Part shown: piece by piece, positions 11,101-21,026 of the stretch
Layout: each line of letters begins with the position of its first letter
How positions within the stretch are numbered: the first letter of the stretch is position 1
Origin: Ilex aquifolium
Lineage: Eukaryota; Streptophyta; Magnoliopsida; Aquifoliales; Aquifoliaceae
Length of the DNA stretch: 64,000 nucleotides
NCBI GenBank assembly: GCA_951799425.1
Contig: OX637399.1
Location: forward strand, 31,556,701 to 31,620,700
Direction of reading: 5' to 3'
Notes under the pieces: generated by a model
Told to the model about the DNA's origin: nothing
What the model saw: only the letters and a program-made list of their open reading frames with translations
The model's database searches: none
Made by a program: the position numbers and the translations under genes

Positions 11101-14100
11101 TTTTTCTAGAGAATATTCATTTCGGATTCGGATGAGGCAAGCTTAAAAGCATGAGATGTGTAAGACATGCACTAGCAGTATATGGGCTTGACTTTCTAAA
11201 GGTCTAAGCTTTCTTTCCATAGCCACGTGTCAAAGGCATCAGCCTTGAGCATTTTAAACACTCCATGTGCCTTAAAATATTCTACCAACATCCACGCGTG
11301 TGTCAATGCATGTGCATGTGTCTGAGGTCCATTTGCTTGTGTTTGCATGTGTTCATGTGTATGTATTTGTGCATGCCCATTTTCGTGTATATGTTCTTGC
11401 ATGTCTGTATGCTAGTTCGTGTTGCTTGTGAGAGTGTTGTGCTTGGGCCAAGTGGGGGGCATACAAAGTTCCTCCTGATCGTGTGTTGTGTGAATTGACA
11501 CTGTGCATGTGTGCTTGTTGCATGTTGTGGCGTGAAGGGGGTCTCAATATCCTTCTATTGCTGAAGAAATTAAAAATGTTGCAAGCGCAGATCCAGCCCA
11601 CCGAAAGCTTTTTGTCCGCGGCTTAGCTTGGAATACCACTTCAGAAGCTTTGTATGCTGTAAGTGCATTGCTGACTGCTGATTGTATTTTGTGTTGTGTC
11701 AGTGATGTCCTACATGAGACGAATCTCAGCCATTACAATTCAACCTCTCTAAGGATATGTTTTCATTCAGGCATTTGAAGTGCATGGTGAAATCGAAGAA
11801 GGAGCTGTGATCACTGACAAAGCATCAGGAAAATCACGTGGCTATGGATTCATCACTTACAAAGATATGCAGTCCGCTCAAAGAGCTTTGAGAGCACCTG
11901 GAAAATTGATTGATGTACGCATTATTTTTCTTTCAATTCCACACCCATGAATTCACTACTTTATATTGATGTATGGATGCATTTTTCCTTCTAGTCTTCT
12001 TGCCCTGATGGATGAGTTTGTGACTGTTTGTGTGGGTCACTACGGAGCACGGGCACGGGCACGGATACGAATATGGACACACAGACACAACACAAATATG
12101 AACACGCAGACACGTCATTTCTTAAAAAAGTAGGACATGGACATGTTAGAGACACGCTATTGTTATATATATATATATATATAATTATATTATTTATTAC
12201 AAATATAGTGATAATAATATATTATTCATAAAAAATGTAGTACTTTATGATAATTGAATGTTATGTTTAGTCATCTAGTTTGAATATTTAAACTAAAACA
12301 TTATAATAGTCAATAATCATCAATTTTTTTCTAGACCACGTGTACTCATCATATATAATTTAAATAATTTCTTTCATTTTTTCAAATCCTGTTTTTTAAA
12401 ACTTATATGCATCTTTTACTTATATATATATATATTAGTACAACTTTAACATGTCTAGTCTTGGTAATTATATGTTCTTCCGAGTTTCATAGTATTTGGT
12501 TAATTTTAGTAAAATTTTGAAGCTTTGTTAATCACATGTTTATTGTTTACTAACGGATGTGTCCTAAAGAAATGTCAGACACGTCACAAAGTCACAAAAG
12601 AAGTATTGGACACGCTTCCGAAATTTAAATTTTATCGTTTAACTATGGATACGAGTAAAATAGTATCGGCCACGTGTCTGAGAATGTTCGATAGGTGTCT
12701 CTGTCCAACATGGATACGTTAGTTTCTTGCAAGTGTTTGTGCTTCATAGTGTGGGTGGGTTCGTGGGCTGCTTCCTGTTATATGTTAAAATGAAATAAGT
12801 CTTTATGGTTTGCAAATGCACTGGTGTCTTTGATTGGTTTTGAACTCAGATCTTATTTTATAAATGTGAGATCATACTCTGTGTGCGCGCGCGTGCGTGT
12901 GTGTGTGAGAGAGAGAAATGTAATTGCCAACCAAGTGTTATTGTCTTCTGTCAACAATATTTATTAAGTCCACCCTATCTCCCTCTAATTAGTCTGTTGC
13001 TTTACTCTATTTGTTTCAGGGTCGAATGGCTGCTTGTAGCCTAGCTTCCGAGGGCTTGAGCAATGTGAGTGCCACACCTGATCTAACCCAGAGGAAGCTT
13101 TACATTGGGGGCATATCGCCAGAAACAACAAGTGAGATGCTGCTCGTCTTTTTTGGAAGGCATGGTGAGATAGAAGAGGGTTCAGTTGCATATGACAAAG
13201 ACACAAACAAATCACGGTAAAAAATCATTCACATTTTCTATATTGGTGATAAAGAAGACATTAATGACATATAGGATAATGACAAGAATATATGAATATT
13301 GCTACTGTATTGTCATTGGTGTGATTCATTGGGCGATCACGTGCTTAGAGTTAATGTCCTTTGCATTTTTGGATGAAGTGGTTTTGGCTTTATCACTTAC
13401 AAGACGGTGGAGGCTGCAAAGAAGGCTATAGCAGATCCACAAAAAATCCTTGGAGTAAGTAACGAATGGCCTTTCATCTATTTGTAATGCATGAGCTTCT
13501 TCTCTATAGCCACATGTGCGTGCTTCCGGGAAAAATAAGACTGGCTATACATGTTGGACATATCTAATTTACAAATTTAAGTTGACATAAAATAATAATT
13601 GACTTGCATAACAAAGAAAAGTATTGATGGATACATATCCATTCCAAAATATGATTGTGCTGATACATTTTTTTGGATCACAGTCATGTCGCTAGTTTTA
13701 CTTTGCAGCCCTTTTATCAGTCCAACTATAGTATGATAGACAATTTTGCTTCGAACATGTGCTACTTTGGCTTATGTGTAAATGTTACAGAAGAGAGAGT
13801 AAATGAAACGGCAAAAAGAAAAAAGAAATGTCAGTATGAGTGGATGGAAGATGCCAAACCACAAGGTGGAAGTCCTGCTTTCAGGTCTTCCCATTGCGGT
13901 TGCCTGAACAGACGTCTCTTTGGGCTTGCTTGGTGCACACTTCTTGTGGGATGGAATTAGTCGAACATTCTAGAAGTTATGACACTCAACACTCAGAAAC
14001 AAAGAGAAAGATGCCAGAGAAAACACCCCATTTCACCCTCTTTCAGGCTTCCACATAGGTGTAGGATTAGGTGGTCGTCGGGTGTGCATTTGTAGACCAT

Positions 14101-14624
14101 TGTAGTTGAAGTTTTGTTTGGTGAATTATTTAATAAATTGCATTAAAAGTACTTTTACCAGATAATGATCCTTTTCAATTGGATTTGTACTGATACTGAT
14201 TGCATTAACAGAGATTCTAATTGTCTTCTTTACGAATGCATGGAGCAATTGTGTGATCCTTTTATTCTTTTAATAATGATTGCAGGGCAGGAACATATCT
14301 GTGAAGCTGGCTGATAACCACAAGAGCAAAGTGGTGCAGGCACAGTTACCTGCAGCAATGGTTCCCGCACCCATGCCTCTGGCAGCTGGGTACCCACAAC
14401 CTGGATTAACACATTCCAGCGCCACCCCTGTTGGGTATGTTTATCCTCAGGCTATGGGAGCATACTCTAACACTGCATATCCAATTCCGCCACCAGCGGC
14501 TTCTCAATACTCGACCCAACCTCATATTTCATATCCCCAATATGCTGTAAAGAAAGATGCCCTTGGAGCTTCACCTACACATGCTGGAATCGGCGGGTAT
14601 CCATATTACATTCCCAAGCAATGA
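8127..14624 (+). CDS. UBA2C-like: UBP1-associated protein 2C-like RNA-binding protein (2 RRMs, 6 exons)
   Basis: Exons: 8127-8266, 11538-11658, 11771-11914, 13020-13216, 13379-13454, 14286-14624, all GT-AG and in phase, giving 338 aa. RRM1 spans about residues 70-146, with RNP2-like KLFVRGL at 70-76 and RNP1 RGYGFITY at 110-117. RRM2 spans about 161-237, with KLYIGGI at 161-167 and RGFGFITY at 201-208. The RRM2 RNP1 is split by an intron after its first Arg. The N-terminus ([11 protein letters not shown]) and the 112-residue Pro/Ala/Tyr/Gln-rich tail fit plant UBA2 proteins. These are nuclear hnRNP-like factors that interact with UBP1 and bind U-rich RNA in stress and ABA responses. ATG 8127 follows a 5'UTR-like GA tract. 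An in-frame ATG at 8055 would translate that GA repeat, so I prefer 8127. Intron 1 is 3.3 kb and carries an organelle-derived insert. Confidence 0.9.
10430..10588 (+). pseudogene. Nuclear fragment of mitochondrial 26S (large-subunit) rRNA gene
   Basis: From about 10440 the sequence reads GGCTGAGATATCACTTTGGA, continues through GCCAAGGGACAGTCTCAGGT, AGACAGTTTCTATGGGGC and AGGCCTCCCAAAAGATAACG, and ends at GCAAAGGTTTCCTCGAGCCG. I recognise this as plant mitochondrial 26S rRNA, around the conserved late domain V region, with a few substitutions and possible small gaps. The match stops near 10588. It lies inside intron 1 of the UBA2C-like gene, so it is a nuclear insertion (NUMT) rather than a working rRNA gene. 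The identification is from memory of the rRNA sequence; an alignment would settle its exact limits and age. Confidence 0.72.
11275..11530 (+). other. UG-rich 3' end of UBA2C-like intron 1
   Basis: About 250 bases before exon 2 are dominated by tgtg, catg and gtgt steps on the sense strand, ending in a weak acceptor (GTGGCGTGAAG) without a good polypyrimidine tract. The exon 2 phase and protein continuity require this acceptor. UG-rich intronic RNA is a typical binding context for RRM splicing regulators. Whether this gene's own product binds here is speculation. Confidence 0.45.
12025..12725. repeat. Probable dispersed repeat in intron 3 of UBA2C-like gene
   Basis: The ends are rich in 'acacg' motifs: CACGGGCACGGATACG near 12050, GACACGTCA near 12110, CACGTGTCTGAG near 12670, CATGGATACG near 12711. 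These flank an AT-rich core containing (TA)n tracts. It resembles a dispersed non-autonomous element but shows no clear target duplication or coding region. Confidence 0.35.
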
Positions 14625-14644
14625 CTGAACTCCAATGAATCGTG

Positions 14645-14951
14645 GTAATATTCAACTCCCACTTTAGTTTTATTTTAAAATTCTATGGAATACAATAATA
14701 GGTCAACAGCTAAAAGGGCGTACTCAGTACACGAGACTCCCACCATTGCGGGGTCTGGGGGAGGGTTAAATGTATGCATCCTTACCCTGCAAGTAGAGAA
14801 ATTATTTTCGCAACTCAAACCCGTGACCTCCAGGTCACAATGGAGCAATCTTACCGTTACGCCATGGCCCGCCCTTTGCTACTACCATAATAATGTTACT
14901 AGCCCTGCTATTACTCTATCATCGGACTGTACTTCTATTTGATTTTTGCAG
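14645..14951 (+). other. Probable 3'UTR intron of UBA2C-like gene
   Basis: A GT donor (CGTG|GTAATA) lies 20 bases after the stop codon and a good acceptor (GATTTTTGCAG) is at 14941-14951. Downstream sequence to about 15200 looks like 3'UTR. A stop-proximal 3'UTR intron could affect mRNA stability through nonsense-mediated decay rules. The intron is inferred from splice signals only. Confidence 0.45.
14713..14877 (-). mobile_element. Au-type SINE (tRNA-derived), about 165 bp
   Basis: On the minus strand it begins AAAGGGCGGGCCATGGCGTA, has a box A-like segment followed by GGTAAGATTGCTCC and TGTGACCTGGAGGTCACGGG (box B follows as GGTTTGAGTTG), then runs to CCCCCAGACCCCGCAATGG and CTGAGTACGCCCTTTTAGC. 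This layout matches the widespread plant Au SINE as I remember it (...GTGACCTATAGGTCACGGGTTCGAG...). It sits inside the proposed 3'UTR intron of the UBA2C-like gene. Target duplications are not clear. Confidence 0.8.
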
Positions 14952-15659
14952 GGCCTTGCTATTTTAGATTGGTGTATCTGGAGTGGAGATGAATCATAAT
15001 GGAAGACAACCAAACACTAGCTGGAGAAATTGGTTTTAGAGTTTTCTATTTCAGAAAAAACTTAAGGTTTGATAGCGCAGATGTTTATTCATAGATTCTT
15101 ATTTCTAGGGTTCTTATTACGTCAACCAAATTGTTGTGTGTTGTTACATCGTGTGCGTAGATTTCAGTTTTCCCCCAGATATTGCTTCCCCCTTGAAACG
15201 ATGTTTGTTTAGGCTGTTTAAACGTTACCGACATTGGTAGATGGTGGGATGTGTGTGCGCGCGCGTTTGTGTTGTTTAATGTTTCTTGCTTGCCCCTCTG
15301 AAATGTTGGTGATAGGCATTATAGGTTTAACTTCGAATTTAGGAGTTGTCTACAGATATTGCTTCTCTCTCCTATTTTATTTTTAATTTTTTTTGGGTAT
15401 AAAAAATAAATATGCAAATAGGTCATTTCACATATCCGCTAGAAAGCATTACTCATCAGCACTACACAGCTATATGCAGAGGGACCTCACCGCACTTACG
15501 TCGAGGCCGAAATTAAGGTTCTATCACGTGCTCTGAGCGCTGAAGAGTAGGTTTAATTCCAACATGTTTTGATCTATCCTATTTTTTTTTATAATAGTGG
15601 TAATAATACATCAATTCCTATATTCCAAAATGACAGAAAATTGAACTGAAATCTGGGGG

Positions 15660-15790
15660 AGGTTCATATTTTTATCAATTCATAACATTGAGGGTGTAAA
15701 TTAAAATTTTTAATATTTCAGGGTACAAATTAAAAATTGAAACATTTTTTTGTAGATACAAAGTGAGATTAGTCCAAATTTTTAATTAAA
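15660..15790 (+). mobile_element. Half copy of long-TIR Mutator-like MITE (family M1)
   Basis: TCATAACATTGAGGGTGTAA through to AAAGTGAGATTAGTCCAAA matches the right terminal inverted repeat of the complete elements at 43181-43695 and 30737-31217. The left half is absent or unrecognisable. Confidence 0.6.
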
Positions 15791-15934
15791 TATGGTCGTT
15801 TTGTCCTTTTTTTGAATTTGTATATTGTGAATTTTAATTTATTTTTAAAAAAAATGGAAGCGTAATTTTAAAATATTTTTTTATTAAAAATCTCTAATAC
15901 ATAATATATTTTTTATATAAACAAGTTATAATCT

Positions 15935-16035
15935 GAGGTGAGGTAATGACCTAGTGACAGAGCTTATCCTCGACTGTAAATAGTTGTGAATTCCAATCTC
16001 ATCCCATTTCCCTTTCGTGGCCCGCTCCCAAAAAA
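15935..16035 (+). mobile_element. Possible short tRNA-derived SINE fragment
   Basis: AATGACCTAGTGACAGAGC resembles a tRNA box A region. About 45 bases later GTTGTGAATTCCAATCTCAT resembles a degraded box B, and the stretch ends in CCCGCTCCCAAAAAAAG. It is short and diverged, so this is a tentative call. Confidence 0.35.
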
Positions 16036-16234
16036 AGAAATAAAAATTTAAATCACATTATAAATATTTTTGTTTGATCGTCTGTTTATTTTGTGATTTC
16101 TAATTAGTTGATTTGGCACAAAATAGACAGGCAATCAAACGAAATAAAATGGTGGACTATATTGTAACGTTTTTATTTTTTTGAGGGGACAATGTAAAAA
16201 AATTAAAAATACCGTAATTTGAAAATTGATTGGT

Positions 16235-16580
16235 TGAACTTCGGATACGGGGAAATCTCATGGCATGTCCTCAGCGAGTAGAGACGTACTTATATCACTC
16301 AGGTTCATGAATCTTAGTAAAACAAAGGACAAAAGCCCGGTTGTATGAACCGATCTCTCAACTCATACACCATTTAAATCAGGACTTGCTTTTCGCTGGG
16401 AACTCAAGACCCACACTAGAGACTTAGATACAATTCGTCTAAACAATTGAGATTTTATCTTACCAAAACAACCACATTTTTTTGCGGCTAGAAAAATTCG
16501 AACTCCTGACCTCCCACTGAGAAGCCAGAGGCCCTGGCCAACTCGGCTACCCAGTTGGTTAATTTGGCTGAACTTGTGGT
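16235..16580 (-). mobile_element. tRNA-derived SINE, family B, about 345 bp
   Basis: On the minus strand there is a tRNA-like head: TAGCCGAGTTGGCCAGGG (box A), about 30 bases, then GGTCAGGAGTTCGAATTTTT (box B). About 250 bases of body follow, ending near GAGATTTCCCCGTATCCGAA. Size and the two internal promoter boxes fit a plant SINE. Flanking TTGGTT at both ends may be a remnant target duplication. Confidence 0.55.
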
Positions 16581-17200
16581 CCCCAACACCCGGTAAAACG
16601 TGGACAGCTACCAATCAGCTTGAAATTCAACCACCAAGCAAGGAATATCTTTGTTAGTCACAGCTAATTGTATCTCCTCCTGTGGCCTTCCACTATGTGA
16701 GAAGACTATAGTACCCCCCATGTCCCAATAATCTCTTGCTCCATTTTGTGTATATTAGTATGGATGTTTTGGTCAATACACTAAATCAGAAGGCTTAAGA
16801 TTTACTCTTTTGGCTTTGAATGGGGACCATGTAAGGTTGGTCTCTTGAAGAAAGCATGATTTTACAAAGTTGTCCTTTTTGGTCACCACTTCAACCACAC
16901 ACTGCCTCTGCAACTCCACTTTTATGTGCTTTATATATATTTGTGGTGAATTTGATGGTAACCACCATGGCTTTTGATATAGAGATTAGGGGTTTGATTA
17001 CAGTATCGAAATAGGTACAGTATCGAAATTTATAATTTTTGTGAGTAAAAATATAATTTTTTAGGGTTTAGTCACAACAAATGAAGTTAGGATCAATCCT
17101 TAAAAAGTATAATTTTTTGTGTCACACCCAAAAAGTTATAACTTGATTCCTAAAAGTTTGTCAATTGACTCCAAAAATTAGTAATTGATTGAATGGTACC

Positions 17201-17405
17201 AAAAAAAAAACTTGCGACGACGGTCAGGGTGTCAAACTTAGTTTACGCATATTTCGACTAATATCATTTTCGGTTCGATCAAAGGTAAGTTATCCACGCT
17301 GAGACTAGGGAATCTATGAGGGGGCTTGGATCCAAGAAAGTTGCTCAGTTTCAAACTTAAGACATCTGAGTTTACAGTCCGTCCCAGTCTCCATTGAATT
17401 ACTCT
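17201..17405 (-). mobile_element. tRNA-derived SINE, family A, near full length
   Basis: The reverse complement runs from AATTCAATGGAGACTGGGAC (tRNA-like head) through TTAAGTTTGAAACTGAGCAA (box B region) and CAGCGTGGATAACTTACC to a 3' end of TTTGACACCCTGACCGTCG plus an A-rich tail. It matches the copies at 29690 and 32565. Confidence 0.6.
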
Positions 17406-17639
17406 TTGGAGTTTCTATTTTTCTTTGAGAGTAAAATAAAATCTATATATTGTTGTACATCGAAAACTATATGTAGGACACGGTAAAAACCTTAATTTCT
17501 TGCCTATGGTATTTTTTTTGGCAGGTCAATGGAGCCAACCCACAAACAATGGATTATCCAAAAGGCTAAATGAGACTGAAATCATGTCCTTGATAATATT
17601 TTTCATGTCTTTTTTGCAACTATGAATTCTTAATGTTAG

Positions 17640-17968
17640 TCTTCTCAATCGTGTTGGGTGAGACTGATTCGTATCGAGTTTTAGTGGGTTTGTGTCAAAA
17701 AGCACTCCACAATACACAATTCGTTAATTAATTCGTGTCTAATGAGTCGTATCATATCGAGTTCGTGTCGTGTATGAACCGTATATAACCAGTATACAAA
17801 TGAGTCGTGTCGTGTATTTATTTTAATTACTTCACTCATACTCGATTCATTTATTAATTTTATTGTGTCGGGTCCACTCATTTACGAAATGGGTGGCTTA
17901 AAGAAGACCCAAACTTTCTAATTTCGTATCGTATTAACGAGTCGTATCATATTTTGACACTCGTACTT
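17640..17968 (+). repeat. hAT-like dispersed repeat 'GTGTCG', copy 1 (+)
   Basis: Contains GTTCGTGTCGTGTATGAACC, a GTCGTGTCGTGTATTTA segment, TGTCGGGTCCACTCATTTAC and CTAATTTCGTATCGTATT, ending near ATTTTGACACTCGTA. The same order recurs at 60365-60698 and, inverted, at 18338-18620. A diverged copy lies at 27075-27370. Better-preserved copies end in TTGACACCCCTA, suggesting a non-autonomous hAT-type element. Confidence 0.6.
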
Positions 17969-18337
17969 AATTCTCTTCTAACTATTTATATAAAAGTATC
18001 TAATGGCTATAATTAAAGCCAACACACTTTACTTTTTTTTTTGGGTAGGAAGAAACAAAAGATAGCAACTTTTTTTTATGATTCATTACTTGACAAGGTA
18101 GTTAATTTAAGTGATCATCTAGGAGGTTGGTATGTAATTAGTCAGATATTGTTGTCTATTTAGGTTGAGAATTAGTGAATGTTAGATCACCATGTAATAG
18201 CATATAAAAAGTACCCTCCTAAACATTGATGCAAAACTTCCATTAATATGTGTGTGTATGCATCCATGTTTTGTGTATGAGTACCAATTTTCCAAATTAT
18301 TTCCTTATGTTGGTTATAATTCTTCTTTATTTTAGTT

Positions 18338-18620
18338 TAAATATGATACAATTTGTTAATACGACACGAACATGATACAAAATTAGAGGGTTTGAGTCTT
18401 CTTTAAGCTATTTATTTTATAAATGAGTAAACCCGGTATAACACAATTAATAAACAAATTGAGTATTTGATGAAGTCAATTAAACAAATTGGTTATACAC
18501 GATTCATACACGATACGAATCTAATATGACATAACTCATTAGATACGAATTAATAAATAAATCGGGTATAAGTAGAGTGCATTTAGACACAAATTCGCTA
18601 AAATCCGACACGAACACCTC
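18338..18620 (-). repeat. hAT-like dispersed repeat 'GTGTCG', copy 2 (inverted)
   Basis: The reverse complement matches the copy at 17640-17968: ACGACACGAACATGATAC, the ATTAGAGGGTTTGAGTCTTC segment, AACAAATTGAGTATTTGATG and the ACACGAACACC end. The two lie head to head about 370 bases apart, so a transcript through both could fold into a long imperfect hairpin. Confidence 0.6.
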
Positions 18621-18994
18621 TCTTCCGCCATGATTGACGTATTCACAGCCCGTCTGTGCAAAGCATGGGACCTATTACCAACTGTCTTTTTTATTTTTTC
18701 TTCTTAACCCTTCTTTTTTTCTCATTTCTATACTTGAAAAGTTAAATAAAGAATTGTGAAAAGTTATTGAATTATCAAAATATTTTTTTTAATGAGTTTA
18801 AATAAATTGTGGGTAATAGTGGAGAAAGAGATGATGATTTGGAGAAACTTTTGAAATATAATTAAATAATTTTAAATTCTAAATTAAAGTATTTTCCTTA
18901 AAATTTGTTTGTTTTATATATTTTAGTTATTATTTTCATTCACCTTAATTTAGCTTTGCCCTAATTTTCACCCATTGCCTATCACTAAACTAGG

Positions 18995-19313
18995 AAAAAT
19001 TATATTGGCACCCCTGATTTTGACAATAAAATAACAGAAATCCCCTCATATTTGAAGATAACAATATATCCTTTTTCATTCTTTTTAAGAATTATTAATG
19101 CAATGATCATTCCATCATTACTTGAGTCAATTAAAAATTTAAGAAAATTAAAAAAAAATAAAGAAAAAATTGATGATAGAAAACTTATTTTTATTGATGA
19201 TTGCATGAAAGGTGTGTTCATGATATATCATATCAGGTTCTCTATGCTATTTCTCAAATATTAGGAAATTTTCGTAGTTTTTTCAAAATAGAGGGGGTCA
19301 TAGTATAATTTTT
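18995..19313. mobile_element. Inverted-repeat MITE, about 320 bp
   Basis: The left end AAAAATTATATTGGCACCCC and following bases (attttga...cctcatatttgaaga) pair with the reverse complement of the right end (AAAAATTATACTATGACCCC ... attttga ... cctaatatttgaga). The terminal inverted repeats run to about 65 bases. Flanks AAACTAGG and AGACTAGT may be a decayed 8-bp target duplication. Two overlapping short open frames inside are not protein genes. Confidence 0.55.
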
Positions 19314-19754
19314 CAGACTAGTGATATCTATTCACTACTTTCTACTACACCCTTTTCATTCACTACTTCTATTTGCATCCGCTCTTCTGCCTCCCTCTGC
19401 CTTCCTCTGCCTCTACTTGTTGGCTTAGCTCTTCAACCTCTGATGGCAAAGACTAACCTTTTTCCAATCTCAATGTATTCATTGAATCTTTTCTAAGTTT
19501 GTATTTGTTTCTGATCTGGGTTTACAATATCTATCAGTCAGATCAAACTTCTAACCATTTATACTAGTTTTGGCTGCGTTACTTCTATTATTGTTGGTAC
19601 ATTGATTGATACAAAGAAACCCCTCTGATTGTTGGGTTTTTGTTAGTTTCTTGATCGGTGTAATCAGATTCTGAGAAATGGGTTTTTGGCTGAAGGTACA
19701 AATGGTGGCTGTTTTTACTTTCTATTGAGGTCAGCTTCATGTTCTCTCTGTCTG

Positions 19755-19860
<106 letters not shown>

Positions 19861-20459
19861 TTCCATACGAAGCTTTACTGTATTTGATGCCTTGGTTAAT
19901 AGAAAAGAAAAGCCTTCTGTGTTTCGATAGTCTGTTCAGTTCCAACAAACATATGTGTATGTTTGTTTTCTTCTTTGCAAGTGTTGATGCTACCTTGAAT
20001 TATTTATTTGATTTTTTGCTTTCTACCTTGAATCTGTGGCCGTGGTTTCATTATAGCCTGTTAGATTGTTGATTGTGGTTTGTGAAGAAATTGATTTTGG
20101 TCTATGATTTTTTTTCTTTGGACCATCAATTTTTCTTCATTAAAATTGGGTTCTAAAGGTTTATCTCGTATTGTAAGTTATGTATTCAATTTTCAATAGC
20201 TGTTCCATGGATTAGACTAAGAAAATAGAGATACGAATGTTTGTGGTGAAAAAAAGGGAAAGTTTTTGTTTTTGTTTTTCGCATTCATTCTGCTTCTTGA
20301 TAAGTTAGGAGGATATTGTCCACTTCTTAAAGTTAGTGTTTTTGGTTGTTCTAATCCCCATCTGTTTGCGGTTCGTTTGCTCCTTTCTGGATTGTTGTGA
20401 TGCTTTGATCTGAATCTTTTCCGATGTTTTGTTTTGTTAAAATCATTTATGTCATGTTT

Positions 20460-20603
20460 CTGTTTGTCTAATAGTCTTTACAGTACATCTGATGTAACAT
20501 TTGTGTATGTCAAACTTGATTTGGATTGTCTCATTCTCTATATTTTTTATTGCAGATCTTTTTATCAATCTTTTGAGTTTTCAATACACGGAGTGTTGCG
20601 ATA
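20460..20603 (+). promoter_or_regulatory. 5'UTR with probable leader intron end
   Basis: TATTTTTTATTGCAG at 20541-20555 is a good splice acceptor 48 bases before the ATG of the AT-hook-like gene. Together with the T-rich stretch from about 20100, this suggests the gene has a first non-coding exon upstream (perhaps 19370-19730, which is CT-rich) and a leader intron. The donor could not be fixed. Confidence 0.45.
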
Positions 20604-21026
20604 ATGGGTAAAGGTAGAGGAAAGGGAAAGAAACAGGCTAGTATTTCTGTTCGCGAGGATCCTGGAAGTGGTGAGGAAAAGATACCGGTTAGGAGAAGAG
20701 GAAGGCCAACTAAACCACTGAAGAATGAAATCGAGGAAGAAGAAGAAGAAGCTGAGAAGGTAGAAGAAGGAGAAGCGAATGGTGAACATACAAAAAGTTC
20801 CATCTCTAATAAAGCTATCAAAAATGAAGCTGCTCACGAGAATGGCCGGAAGAGGAAGAGCCCTTCACAGGTTAAGGAAAATGGAGATTCAGTCAAGGAT
20901 GAAAATGGTGTGGGCAGCAAAACAGACGCCAATGATTCAATCAAGTCTGTCGGCCACAGACAAAATGGGAGCAGGCGGAAAAACAAGCCTCGAAGGGCTG
21001 CTGAAGTTGGCGTTGAGTGCAGATGA
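20604..21026 (+). CDS. Uncharacterised AT-hook-like basic/acidic nuclear protein, single exon
   Basis: A 140-residue intronless coding region. The N-terminus is basic (MGKGRGKGKK). Residues 29-39 (VRRRGRPTKPL) form an AT-hook-like motif with the core GRP at 33-35, which in known proteins grips the minor groove of AT-rich DNA. An acidic stretch follows (Glu-rich, 42-57), then basic patches GRKRKS at 81-86 and SRRKNKPRRAA at 123-133 that could be nuclear localisation signals. The C-terminus EVGVEC followed by Arg resembles a conserved end I recall from unnamed plant proteins of this size. No enzyme fold is visible and the protein should be largely disordered. The start is the first ATG after a splice acceptor (TTTTTATTGCAG, ending 20555) and no upstream in-frame ATG fits. 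The function is unknown; a chromatin-associated role is inference from the AT-hook. Confidence 0.8.
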   Translation: MGKGRGKGKKQASISVREDPGSGEEKIPVRRRGRPTKPLKNEIEEEEEEAEKVEEGEANGEHTKSSISNKAIKNEAAHENGRKRKSPSQVKENGDSVKDENGVGSKTDANDSIKSVGHRQNGSRRKNKPRRAAEVGVECR

